Source: Ga0077560 sp046330435
GTDB taxonomy: Bacteria; Actinomycetota; Thermoleophilia; Miltoncostaeales; Miltoncostaeaceae
Length of the DNA stretch: 64,000 bases
Assembly (NCBI GenBank): GCA_046330435.1
Contig: JAXLST010000010.1
Coordinates: 62,001 to 126,000 of the forward strand
Direction: 5' to 3'
In this document: piece after piece, positions 18,517 to 29,259 of the stretch
Layout: the number at the start of each line of letters is the position of its first letter
Position numbering within the stretch: the first letter of the stretch is position 1
Notes under the pieces: model-generated
Seen by the model: the letters and a program-made list of their open reading frames with translations, nothing else
Databases searched by the model: none
Told to the model about the DNA's origin: nothing
Translations under genes and position numbers: made by a program

Positions 18517-20799
18517 ATGCCAGTGCCCCCGGCCCCGCCCGCCCCCGCCCGCATCCAGCTGCGGGTGGCGGATCCCCGCGCCCTATCGGTCCTCGCCAAG
18601 GCGGCCGCAGGCGCCGGGATGGAGGTCGTGCCCGGCGGCAGCGGCCCCGCGCCGCACGTGGTGGTCGCCCAGTGGCCGCCCATGGAGGGCGTGACCGGGC
18701 TCCTCGACCTGCGGGACCGGCCGGAGCTGCTGGCCATCGTTCCCGCCGGGGACACCGCCGCCGCCGAGGACGCCCTCGACGCCGGCGCCGGAGACTGCAT
18801 CATGCTCCCGGTCCGCGCGGCCGAGGCCGAGATGCGCGTGGCCGCCGCGCTGCGCCGGGTGCGCGAGCGCGCGGCCCTCGCGGACCCGGCCGCGATGGTC
18901 GACGCCCGTCCCACCGGGGTGGCCGTGCTCGACGCCGACGGCCGCATCGCGCAGGTCAACCCGGCGATGGAACGGCTCACCGGCCACGACGCCGACGCCC
19001 TCATGGGGCTGCGCGTGGGCCGCGACCCGCTGCTGGGCCCCGACGCCGCCACGGTCGCCGACGCGTTCCGCCGCGCCCGCACCGCCGGCTCGGCCGACGC
19101 GGAGCTCACGGTCCGGTACGCCGGCGGCGCCCCGCGGGCGGTCACCGCCCGGGTGTCCGCCAGCCGCGACGACACCGGCACGGTCACCGCGTACCTGCTC
19201 ACGCTGCGGGACCCCACCGAGAACGAGCGCACCCACGCCGCCATCGGGCGCCTGGCCGCCGCGGCGGCGGCCGAGTCCCCGTCGGCCGTCTACGCGCGCC
19301 TCGCGCGGGAGGCCGCCCACCTGGCCGGCGTCCACGCCACGGCGCTCCTGCGCAACGATCCCCAGGGCCAGCGCGTGATGGGGGAGGTCCGCGCGGCCCA
19401 TCCCGCCGGGACCCTGGTGCCGCTTGACGCCCGCGTCTCCCGTGAGCGGGTGCTGCCGTGCGGCGCCGACGAGGCCATCGTCTCCGTGCCGCTGCGCGTC
19501 GGCGGCCGGGAGTGGGGCCAGCTGGCCGTCGTGACCGGCGCCGACGACCGCGAGGAGGCCGTCCGGACGCTCGAGCGGTTCGCCCGCGTCGCGGCCCTCG
19601 CCGTGGCGGACGCGGACGCCCGCGCCGGGCGCCTCGACCCCGACCGCGACCCGCTCACCGGCCTGCCGGGCCACACCACCTTCTTCGCCCGCCTGTCGGA
19701 GGCCGTCGCCTCGGCGCGCGCGGGGCGCCGCCCCCTGAGCCTCGTGATCATGGACATCGACCGCCTCAAGCGGCTCAACGACCAGAAGGGCCACGAGGCC
19801 GGCGACGCCGCGGTGCGGGAGATCGCCGGGCGCCTGGCGGCCGCCGCGGGCACCGCGGACCTGGTCGCCCGCATCGGCGGGGAGGAGTTCGCCTGGCTCA
19901 TGGACGGCGCCGACGCCGGCACGGCCCTGCGGGCCGCCCAGCGGCTGCGTCAGCACATCGCCCAGACGCCCGTCGACGGCGTGGGCGTCGTGACCGCCTC
20001 GTTCGGCGTGTCGCAGCTCGGGGGCGGCAACGGCTCGGCCGAGACCCCCGGCGAGCTGCAGCGCCAGGCCGAGATCGCGGTCGAGTACGCGAAGCTCAAC
20101 AACCGCAACCAGTGCCAGGCGTGGTCGTTCGAGGTCGCTGAGCTCGTCTACGCGCGGCGCGCCGCGATGCCCGCGGAGACCCCCAGCATCCGGGCGATCA
20201 AGGCGCTGGCGTGGGCGGTGGACTCCAAGGACACCAACACCGCCAAGCACTCCCAGCGGGTCGCGGAGCTCGCGGTGCGCATCGCCCGCGCCCTGGGGTG
20301 GTCCGAGTCGCGGTGCATCCAGCTCGACGAGGCGGGCATCGTCCACGACGTCGGCAAGATCGCCGTGCCCGACGCGATCCTCCTCAAGGACGGCCCGCTC
20401 ACCGAGGAGGAGCGCGTGATCATCAACCGCCACCCCGAGGTGGGGGCCCGCATCGTGGCGGACGTCCTCTCCGCCGACCAGGCGGCCTGGGTGCGCGCCC
20501 ACCACGAGCGGTGGGACGGCGGCGGGTACCCCGACGGCCTCGCCGGCGAGGAGATCCCCGAGGAGGCCCGGGTGCTGGCCCTCGCCGACGCCTTCGACGT
20601 CATGCGCTCCCCGCGCACCTACAAGGCGGCGCGGACCGTCGCGTGGGCGCTGGACGAGGCGCGGGCGAACTCCGGCACCCAGTTCTGGCCGCCCGCCGTC
20701 GACGCGCTGGCGCGCCTGGTGGAGAGCGGCGCCGTCGTGGACGAGGCCGACGCGGAGGCCGCCGGCACGGGCGAGCCCGCGGCGGTCGCCGCGGGCTGA
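18517..20799 (+). CDS. PAS-GAF-GGDEF-HD-GYP c-di-GMP hybrid protein
   Basis: A 760-residue cytoplasmic signalling protein. Residues 1-115 look like a degenerate receiver domain. A PAS domain lies near 130-235 and a GAF-like region near 250-370. The GGDEF domain has R-I-G-G-E-E-F near 454, likely competent, with no I-site arginine. The HD-GYP phosphodiesterase domain runs from about 578: HSQRVAEL, then GIVHDVGKIA with the HD pair, and HHERWDGGGYP near 661. It could both make and break c-di-GMP. It diverges from the membrane GGDEF gene. A closely similar C-terminus (SGTQF...) occurs in the 29260 protein. Confidence 0.88.
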   Translation: MPVPPAPPAPARIQLRVADPRALSVLAKAAAGAGMEVVPGGSGPAPHVVVAQWPPMEGVTGLLDLRDRPELLAIVPAGDTAAAEDALDAGAGDCIMLPVRAAEAEMRVAAALRRVRERAALADPAAMVDARPTGVAVLDADGRIAQVNPAMERLTGHDADALMGLRVGRDPLLGPDAATVADAFRRARTAGSADAELTVRYAGGAPRAVTARVSASRDDTGTVTAYLLTLRDPTENERTHAAIGRLAAAAAAESPSAVYARLAREAAHLAGVHATALLRNDPQGQRVMGEVRAAHPAGTLVPLDARVSRERVLPCGADEAIVSVPLRVGGREWGQLAVVTGADDREEAVRTLERFARVAALAVADADARAGRLDPDRDPLTGLPGHTTFFARLSEAVASARAGRRPLSLVIMDIDRLKRLNDQKGHEAGDAAVREIAGRLAAAAGTADLVARIGGEEFAWLMDGADAGTALRAAQRLRQHIAQTPVDGVGVVTASFGVSQLGGGNGSAETPGELQRQAEIAVEYAKLNNRNQCQAWSFEVAELVYARRAAMPAETPSIRAIKALAWAVDSKDTNTAKHSQRVAELAVRIARALGWSESRCIQLDEAGIVHDVGKIAVPDAILLKDGPLTEEERVIINRHPEVGARIVADVLSADQAAWVRAHHERWDGGGYPDGLAGEEIPEEARVLALADAFDVMRSPRTYKAARTVAWALDEARANSGTQFWPPAVDALARLVESGAVVDEADAEAAGTGEPAAVAAG

Positions 20800-20811
20800 C
20801 CCGGCGCGGGG

Positions 20812-21468
20812 CTACGCCCGGGGGTTGCCCCAGGCGTCGTCGTGCACGAGCGTCCGCCACGGGCGCTTGATGGCCTTGAGGCGCGGCGGCAGGCCCACCG
20901 GGAACTCCGTCGGGTACCCGAGGGGCGTGACGACCGGCACCCGGACCTCGTCCGGGAGCTTGAACGCCGCCCGGAGCTCGTCCTCGCAGAACCAGTGGAA
21001 CACCGTGGGCACGGTGCCCATGCCCTTCGCGCGCGCCGCGACGAACAGGTTCTCCATCGCGAACGCCACCGACATCTCGTCGGCGAGCGCCTCCTTGTCC
21101 CGCTCGTCCGGCGGGAACATGTTGCGCGGCACCACCAGGCCCATCACCCACACCGGCACCTGCCGGTAGCTGCCCAGGACCTCCTCGGCGTACGCCTTGG
21201 ACGCCTCGGCGTGCTGCTCGGGCGTGTGCCCCTCGGCGGCCGGCCGGACCGTGGTGAAGTACGTGCCGCCGCCGCGGATCACGATGTCGGCGAGCGCGGC
21301 GCGCTGCTGCGGGTCGCGCACGACAAGCAGGCTCCATGCCTGCGACATGCTCCCGGTGGGGGCGAGCAGCGCCAGGCGCAGCAGTTCGTCCAGGTCCTCG
21401 TCGGAGACGGGCCGGTCGGTGTAGGCGCGCACGCTGCGGCGCTTGCGGATGGCCTCGAGGGCGTCCAC
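20812..21468 (-). CDS. Nitroreductase family flavoprotein
   Basis: A 218-residue FMN-dependent oxidoreductase. The N-terminal IRKRRSVRAYTDRPV is the FMN-phosphate-binding opening of the family, followed by LLRLALLAPTGSMSQAW. A late GVPxxFHW-like segment (GTVPTVFHWFCEDEL) and VTPLGYPTE are also typical. Substrates range from nitro compounds to quinones and flavins, and nothing in the context narrows this. It converges on the GGDEF/HD-GYP gene with a 12-base gap. Confidence 0.88.
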   Translation of the reverse strand: MDALEAIRKRRSVRAYTDRPVSDEDLDELLRLALLAPTGSMSQAWSLLVVRDPQQRAALADIVIRGGGTYFTTVRPAAEGHTPEQHAEASKAYAEEVLGSYRQVPVWVMGLVVPRNMFPPDERDKEALADEMSVAFAMENLFVAARAKGMGTVPTVFHWFCEDELRAAFKLPDEVRVPVVTPLGYPTEFPVGLPPRLKAIKRPWRTLVHDDAWGNPRA

Positions 21469-21534
21469 GGGGTCCTCCTGGTCGGATGGGGTCGCGCGGG
21501 GCCGGGGCCCGCCGACCGGGATCCTACGGTGCGC

Positions 21535-21944
21535 TCAGTCGTCCGCGGACGGGGAGCGGCGAGCGCTCTTGACGTCTGACCGCTGCCGCTTGGCGGTGAG
21601 CCGGCGCTGCTTGGAGGCCAGGGTCGGCCGCGTCGGCCGGCGCGGCGGCGCCGGCGGCGCGAGGGCCGCCTCCACCCGGGACAGCAGGCGGCGCTCCACG
21701 ATCGCCCGGTTCTGCTCCCGGCTGCGCTCGGTGCCGCACCGAAGGCGCAGCGGCCGCTCGTCGAGGCGCATCGCCTCCAGCAGACGCTCCGCGACGCGCG
21801 GAGGCAGGTCCGCCAGGTCCTCGGCGGTGAGCGTGAGCTCCACCCGTGTCTCGGCGTGGTCCCGCCGCTGGCCGCCGGGGCCGGACGACCGCGAGCTGCC
21901 CCACCGGGCGCGGGCCGCGAGGTGCCCCGCGACCTCCCGCGGGG

Positions 21945-21948
<4 letters not shown>
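21535..21948 (-). CDS. arfB: ArfB-like peptidyl-tRNA hydrolase (RF-1 domain)
   Basis: A 137-residue protein with the release-factor catalytic loop S-G-P-G-G-Q near residue 24 and a lysine/arginine-rich C-terminal tail (KQRRLTAKRQRSDVKSARR). ArfB rescues ribosomes stalled on non-stop mRNA, its basic tail probing the empty mRNA channel while GGQ hydrolyses the peptidyl-tRNA. The residues after GGQ (RRDHAETRVEL) differ from the common HVNKTET form. Its ATG overlaps the topB stop (ATGA), so the two are co-translated. Confidence 0.82.
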
Positions 21949-24506
<2,558 letters not shown>

Positions 24507-24602
24507 CGGCGGCGAGCGTAGCACCGGCGCCAAGGGGATCGTCCGGGGACGTGTGCCGGGGGAGCGCCGGGTCCCGTACGGGACCCGCGCGCGGCCCGGC
24601 CG

Positions 24603-25634
24603 TCAGCCCAGGAAGGGCTCGACGTCCCGGAAGAGCTCCGGCGGGACGGTCTTGAGGGTGCCGACGGCCTCCTGGAGGGGCACGTCGATGACGCGGTCGC
24701 CCCGCACGGCGGCCATGCGGCCGAACAGGCCCTCGGCGACCATGTCTGCGGCGTGGACGCCGAAGCGCGTCGCCAGCGACCGGTCGAACGCCAGCGGCGT
24801 GCCGCCGCGCTGGGTGTGGCCCAGCACGACCGCCCGGGCCTCCTTGCCGGTGAGCTCCCGGATCCGGCGGGCGAGGTAGTCGCCCACGTCCACGTTGGCG
24901 AGCTGCACGTGCCCGAACTCGTCGAGTTCGCCGCTGTCCACCGATGCGTCGGTGAACTGCACGCCCTCGCTGATCACCACGATCGAGAAGTGCCGGCCCT
25001 GCGACTCGCGCTGGTTCACCAGCTCGGCGACGCGCTCCACCGCGGTGGGGACCTCGGGGATGAGGATCGCGTCGGCGCCGCCGGCCAGGCCGGACTCGAG
25101 GGCGATCCACCCGGCGTGCCGGCCCATCACCTCGACCACCATCACGCGGTCGTGGGAGTCGGCGGTCGTGTGCAGGCGGTCGATCGCCTCCACCGCGATC
25201 TGCACGGCCGTCCAGAACCCGAACGTGTAGTCCGTGCCGGAGAGGTCGTTGTCGATGGTCTTCGGGACGCCGACCACCGGGAACCCGAAGTCGGCGTGCA
25301 GGCGGTTCGCGACGCCCAGGGTGTCCTCGCCGCCGATCGCCACCAGGGCGTCCAGGCCGAGCTTCTTCGCGTTCTCGACGACGAGCTCGGGCCCGCCGTC
25401 GCGGCTGTAGGGGTTCGTGCGCGAGCTGCGGAGGATCGTCCCGCCGAGGTGGAGGATGCCGCCCACCGCGGCGCGGTCGAGGGGGCGCGTCTCCGGTTCG
25501 ATGATGCCCCGCCACCCGTGGAGGATGCCGAGGTGCTCGTGCCCGTACCTGCTGGCGCCCGTGCGGACCACCGCACGGATCACCGCGTTGAGACCGGGGC
25601 AGTCGCCGCCCCCGGTGAGGAGTCCGACTCTCAT
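24603..25634 (-). CDS. pfp: 6-phosphofructokinase, pyrophosphate-dependent type
   Basis: A 343-residue PfkA-family enzyme phosphorylating fructose 6-phosphate. The phosphate-donor loop reads G-G-E-D-T with Asp at 104, and the substrate motif is P-K-T-I-D-N-D with Lys at 125. In the family, Gly at both sites marks ATP-dependent enzymes, whereas Asp104 plus Lys124 (E. coli numbering) marks PPi-dependent ones such as the actinomycete PPi-PFK. EVMGRHAGWIALESGLAGG near 170 is conserved. The length matches PPi-PFK of actinomycetes. I chose ATG 25634 (M-R-V-G-L-L-T-G-G-G-D). It is monocistronic as far as can be seen. Confidence 0.87.
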   Translation of the reverse strand: MRVGLLTGGGDCPGLNAVIRAVVRTGASRYGHEHLGILHGWRGIIEPETRPLDRAAVGGILHLGGTILRSSRTNPYSRDGGPELVVENAKKLGLDALVAIGGEDTLGVANRLHADFGFPVVGVPKTIDNDLSGTDYTFGFWTAVQIAVEAIDRLHTTADSHDRVMVVEVMGRHAGWIALESGLAGGADAILIPEVPTAVERVAELVNQRESQGRHFSIVVISEGVQFTDASVDSGELDEFGHVQLANVDVGDYLARRIRELTGKEARAVVLGHTQRGGTPLAFDRSLATRFGVHAADMVAEGLFGRMAAVRGDRVIDVPLQEAVGTLKTVPPELFRDVEPFLG

Positions 25635-25763
25635 GGCGGCGATGCTACCCGCGGCCCCGGTCGCGGCGGAATGGGCCCGGGGTCGAGGTGGCGGCCCCGC
25701 CACATGTGCGCGTGTCCAATCCCGCCAGACGTCTGTCCAGTAATTTGGACACAAACTCGCTGC

Positions 25764-25790
25764 TCAAGTCGCGTTTTCCGGGGTCGATGA
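25764..25790 (+). promoter_or_regulatory. Possible sigma-28 (FliA/WhiG-like) promoter
   Basis: TCAA at 25764-25767 and TCGATGA at 25784-25790 are separated by 16 bases, close to the TAAA-N15/16-CGATAA pattern of motility sigma factors. It lies 60 bases before the chemoreceptor start. The match is imperfect and no flagellar gene is in the window, so this is tentative. Confidence 0.3.
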
Positions 25791-25850
25791 CCTGAGCGGG
25801 GCACGTACGCCCCGGACCAGACCCCGACTTCACGAGGGAAGGAACCTGAC

Positions 25851-27992
25851 GTGAAGGTGTTCTCGCGACTCAAGCTCGCGCCGAAGCTCATCCTGGCCTT
25901 CCTGGCCGCGGGCGTCATCCCGATGCTGATCGTCGCCTTCATCAGCCTCCGGGTCTCCGGCGACCTGAAGAAGCAGGCGCAGGCCACCCAACAGGACCAG
26001 GCCGCGACCGTCCTGGACGTGATCGACCGGAACCTGTTCGAGCGCTACGGCGACGTCCAGGCCTTCGCGCAGAGCGTCCCGGCGCGCAACATGGACCCGA
26101 AGGGCCTCCAGGCCTGGATGGACCGGATGATGGGCACCTACACGCCCATCTACAACCTCATGGTGGTCGCCGACCTGAAGGGCCGCGTGATCGCCGCGAA
26201 CACCGTCGACATCGACGGCAAGCCCGTGAAGACGGGGATGCTGCTGGGCACCGACGTCGCCCAGGAGCCGTGGTTCAAGGACACGATCGCCGACTACAAG
26301 CCCACGGTCACCCGTGTGGACGACCTGGCGACCGACGCCCTGGCCGCGAAGGTCTACGGCGACGGCTCCCCGCAGAGCTACGCCATGCTCTTCAGCTACC
26401 CCATCGTCAACGACGCCGGGAAGATCGTCGGCGTGTGGTCGAACCGCTTCAACGCGGACGTCGTCACGCAGATCTTCACCGACAAGCTCGGCGACCGGAA
26501 GGGCGAGCAGTTCGCCCTCATGAACACCGCCGGAACGGTGGTGGAGGTCAAGGGCGACGGCAACCTGAAGATCGGCGTGGACGGCAAGGGCGTCGAGGGA
26601 TTCACCGCCGCCCAGCGCAGCCCGTCGGGCGTGGTGGAGACCACCGAGCTCGGCACCGGCGACGCGGTCCTGCAGGGCTACGCCAAGAGCAAGGGGTACT
26701 CCACGTACCCGGGCGTGGGCTGGACCCTCACCGCCAACCGCGACGCGAAGATCGCGCTGGCGGCCGCCAACAACGCCAAGCGGATCATCCTGCTGGTCGG
26801 TGTCCTGATCGCCCTGGCGATCGCCGGCATCGCCTGGTTCCTGGCCCGCTCGTTCTCGCGTCCCATCATCTCCCTGAAGGCGGAGATGGAGGACATCGCC
26901 GAGCGCCGTGACCTCATGCAGCGCATCGAGGTGACGCGCGGCGACGAGATCGGCGAGATGGGCCGGTCCTTCAACCGGATGATGTCCCAGTTCCACGACA
27001 TCATCCGCGAGGTGGGCGAGAACGCCCGGCGCCTCAACGAGGAGGCGGACCGCTCCGGTCAGGCCTCCAACGAGGCGGGCCGCGCGGCCATCGAGATCGC
27101 CTCGACGATCGAGACGGTCGCCACCAGCGCCACCGAGCAGGCCGATCAGGCCCGCCTGGCGTCGGAGGCGGTCGCGGAGATCGCGCGCGGCGCCCAGGAG
27201 GTCGCGATGCGCGGGGAGGCCGCCACGGCCGCCGCCGTGCAGGCCGACGACGCCGCCGCCGGCGGGTCGGAGACCCTGCAGCAGGCCACCGTGGCCATGC
27301 GGGAGATCCAGGCCGCCGTGCTGTCGGCCGGCGAGGTCGTGAAGGGCCTCGGCGCGAAGGGTCAGGAGATCGGGCTCATCGTGGACACGATCAGCGAGAT
27401 CGCCGCCCAGACCAACCTGCTGGCGCTCAACGCCGCCATCGAGGCGGCCCGGGCCGGCGAGCAGGGCCGCGGCTTCGCCGTGGTCGCCGACGAGGTGCGC
27501 AAGCTGGCCGAGGAGGCCGCGAACGCCGCCACCAGCATCGGCCAGCTCATCGACGACGTCCAGGCGGAGTCCCGCCGGGCCGTCGACGCGATGGACGACG
27601 GCATCACCGCCGTCGACTCGGGCACGGCGCGCATGTCGGCCGTGGACGAGGCGTTCGCCGTCATCCGGGCGGAGGCCACCCGCGTGCGGGACGACATCTC
27701 CCAGGTCGCCGCGGCGGCCCAGGAGCTGCAGGCCGGCACCGACTCGGCCGAGGCCGCGCTGCAGGAGATGGTGCGCCTCGCCGAGAGCAACGCCGCCGCG
27801 TCCGAGCAGGTCGCGGCGTCCGCCGAGGAGACCGGCGCCGCCGCCGAGGAGGTCAGCAACGCGACCACCAGCGTCGGCCGGTCCTCCACGGAGCTGTCGG
27901 AGATGGTGGGCGTGTTCCGGGTGTGGAACCCGGGCGAGCCCGACCGCCGCTCCCGCATCCGGGAGCTGGAGGAGCGCGACCCGAGGGACTGA
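25851..27992 (+). CDS. Methyl-accepting chemotaxis protein
   Basis: A 713-residue transmembrane chemoreceptor. Helix 1 is about residues 11-35, and the periplasmic part (36-300) looks like a Cache-type ligand domain (PWFKDTIADYKPTVTRVDDL). Helix 2 is near 308-330 (RIILLVGVLIALAIAG), followed by a HAMP domain. The signalling tip EIAAQTNLLALNAAIEAARA near residue 515 interacts with CheA/CheW. It starts at GTG 25851 with an AAGGAA site upstream. No che or flagellar genes are nearby, so it is an orphan receptor in this window. The ligand is unknown. Confidence 0.93.
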   Translation: MKVFSRLKLAPKLILAFLAAGVIPMLIVAFISLRVSGDLKKQAQATQQDQAATVLDVIDRNLFERYGDVQAFAQSVPARNMDPKGLQAWMDRMMGTYTPIYNLMVVADLKGRVIAANTVDIDGKPVKTGMLLGTDVAQEPWFKDTIADYKPTVTRVDDLATDALAAKVYGDGSPQSYAMLFSYPIVNDAGKIVGVWSNRFNADVVTQIFTDKLGDRKGEQFALMNTAGTVVEVKGDGNLKIGVDGKGVEGFTAAQRSPSGVVETTELGTGDAVLQGYAKSKGYSTYPGVGWTLTANRDAKIALAAANNAKRIILLVGVLIALAIAGIAWFLARSFSRPIISLKAEMEDIAERRDLMQRIEVTRGDEIGEMGRSFNRMMSQFHDIIREVGENARRLNEEADRSGQASNEAGRAAIEIASTIETVATSATEQADQARLASEAVAEIARGAQEVAMRGEAATAAAVQADDAAAGGSETLQQATVAMREIQAAVLSAGEVVKGLGAKGQEIGLIVDTISEIAAQTNLLALNAAIEAARAGEQGRGFAVVADEVRKLAEEAANAATSIGQLIDDVQAESRRAVDAMDDGITAVDSGTARMSAVDEAFAVIRAEATRVRDDISQVAAAAQELQAGTDSAEAALQEMVRLAESNAAASEQVAASAEETGAAAEEVSNATTSVGRSSTELSEMVGVFRVWNPGEPDRRSRIRELEERDPRD

Positions 27993-28017
27993 TCACGGCG
28001 CACCCCGTCGTGGGACC

Positions 28018-28052
28018 GACGGCCGCGGGCGTCCGCTACGCTCGCGGCCGTC
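28018..28052 (+). terminator. Hairpin after chemoreceptor gene
   Basis: Arms GACGGCCGCG (28018-28027) and CGCGGCCGTC (28043-28052) pair perfectly around a 15-base loop, 26 bases after the chemoreceptor stop. No T-run follows. It could be a terminator or part of the promoter region of the NUDIX gene. Confidence 0.5.
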
Positions 28053-28095
28053 GTCGTTCACGGGAGGAAGCGCCGTCGCCGAGCGGAGACATCCG

Positions 28096-28539
28096 GTGAC
28101 GCCCACCAGGCGCCATCATTCCGCGGGAGGGGTCGTCGTCGCGGTCCGCGGGGGCGCCGCCCATCTCGCGGTCATCCGGCCCGCCGGCCGGCCCGAGGGC
28201 CACTGGACCCTCCCGAAGGGGACTGTGGAGGACGGCGAGGCGCCGCTGCAGTCGGCGCTGCGCGAGGTGCGCGAGGAGACGGGCCTCATCTGCGAGGCCG
28301 GCCACCAGCTGCCGACGCTGCGCTACTTCTACACCAGCGACGGCGTGCGGATCGCCAAGACCGTGGACTACTGGCTCATGACCCCGCTGGCCGGTGACAT
28401 CGACGCGCTGGACGAGGCGATGCGCGTGGAGGTTCACGAGGCCCGCTGGCTGCCGCTGGCGGCCGCGGCCCGCGACCTGGCCTACGAGGACGAGCGCCGC
28501 ATGGTGGCGGACGTGGCGCGGGAGCTGGGCGCGGCGTGA
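28096..28539 (+). CDS. NUDIX hydrolase
   Basis: A 147-residue pyrophosphohydrolase of nucleoside-diphosphate-linked compounds. The Nudix box is complete and runs from G at about residue 42 (GTVEDGEAPLQ) to REVREETGLI near 64, giving the G-x5-E-x7-R-E-U-x-E-E-x-G-U pattern. The N-terminus HHSAGGVVVAVRGG and HWTLPKGT are like Ap4A/MutT-type members. It starts at GTG 28096, and its stop overlaps the GNAT start (GTGA), so the two are coupled. Confidence 0.9.
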   Translation: MTPTRRHHSAGGVVVAVRGGAAHLAVIRPAGRPEGHWTLPKGTVEDGEAPLQSALREVREETGLICEAGHQLPTLRYFYTSDGVRIAKTVDYWLMTPLAGDIDALDEAMRVEVHEARWLPLAAAARDLAYEDERRMVADVARELGAA

Positions 28540-28967
28540 GCCTGGAGGTGCGGGAGGCCCGCCCGGCGGAGATGGAGCCGCTGCTGCTGCTGCGCGAGGA
28601 GGTGTTCTGCGCGGAGCAGGGCGTGCCGCTGGACGAGGAGCGCGACGCGTACGACGCGACCGCCCTGCACCTGGTCGCGCTGGCGTCGGGCGAGCTGGTG
28701 GGCACGTGCCGCCTGCTGGCCGGCGACGGGCTGTGGAAGCTCGGGCGCATGGCGGTGCGGCGGGCGGCGCGGGGGACCGGCGTCGGCATGGCGCTGCTCG
28801 CGGAGGCCGAGCGGTGCGCGCTGGCGCGCGGTGCGCGGCGCCTGGGCTTCACCGCGCAGACCCACGCCATCGGCTTCTACCGCCGCGGCGGGTACCGCAC
28901 GCTGGGCGGGGTCTTCGACGACGCGGGGATCCCGCACGTCTGGATGGAGCGGCCGCTCGCGGAGTGA
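28536..28967 (+). CDS. GNAT family N-acetyltransferase
   Basis: A 143-residue acetyl-CoA-dependent acyltransferase. The core motif A reads KLGRMAVRRAARGTGVGMAL near residue 68, with the R-G-T-G-V-G pyrophosphate loop. The late AIGFYRRGGYRTLG segment is motif B. The N-terminal FCAEQGVPLDEERDAYD resembles the ElaA/YjdJ-like group. The acceptor is unknown. It is translated by coupling to the upstream NUDIX gene and followed by a strong hairpin. Confidence 0.87.
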   Translation: MSLEVREARPAEMEPLLLLREEVFCAEQGVPLDEERDAYDATALHLVALASGELVGTCRLLAGDGLWKLGRMAVRRAARGTGVGMALLAEAERCALARGARRLGFTAQTHAIGFYRRGGYRTLGGVFDDAGIPHVWMERPLAE

Positions 28968-28980
28968 TCCGGGGCCTGAG

Positions 28981-29025
28981 CGTGTGCTGGTGGCCGGACC
29001 CCCGCAGATACCGGCCACCAACACG
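28981..29025 (+). terminator. Hairpin downstream of NUDIX-GNAT pair
   Basis: TGGTGGCCGG (28988-28997) pairs exactly with CCGGCCACCA (29011-29020). After a two-base bulge the stem extends with GTGT/ACAC. It starts 14 bases after the GNAT stop, so a terminator is likely, although there is no T-run. Confidence 0.6.
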
Positions 29026-29259
29026 CGATGGCTCCTTGGTCGGCGCCATCCCGGCCGACATTAGCGGAGCGTCGCTTCATTCCGATACGCAATCGAATTG
29101 GTCTGCCGCGGTGCCGGCAAAGCGGCCCGCTCCAGACCAATCCGTCCTGCGAAACCCCGCAGTTGTCCGCGTTCCGGGTCCGAGTCGCGCCACCGGGACC
29201 GCCGTCCCGCGCCGGATTTGCATCCGGGCGCCGGGAGCGATACTCGGAGACGGAGAAAC

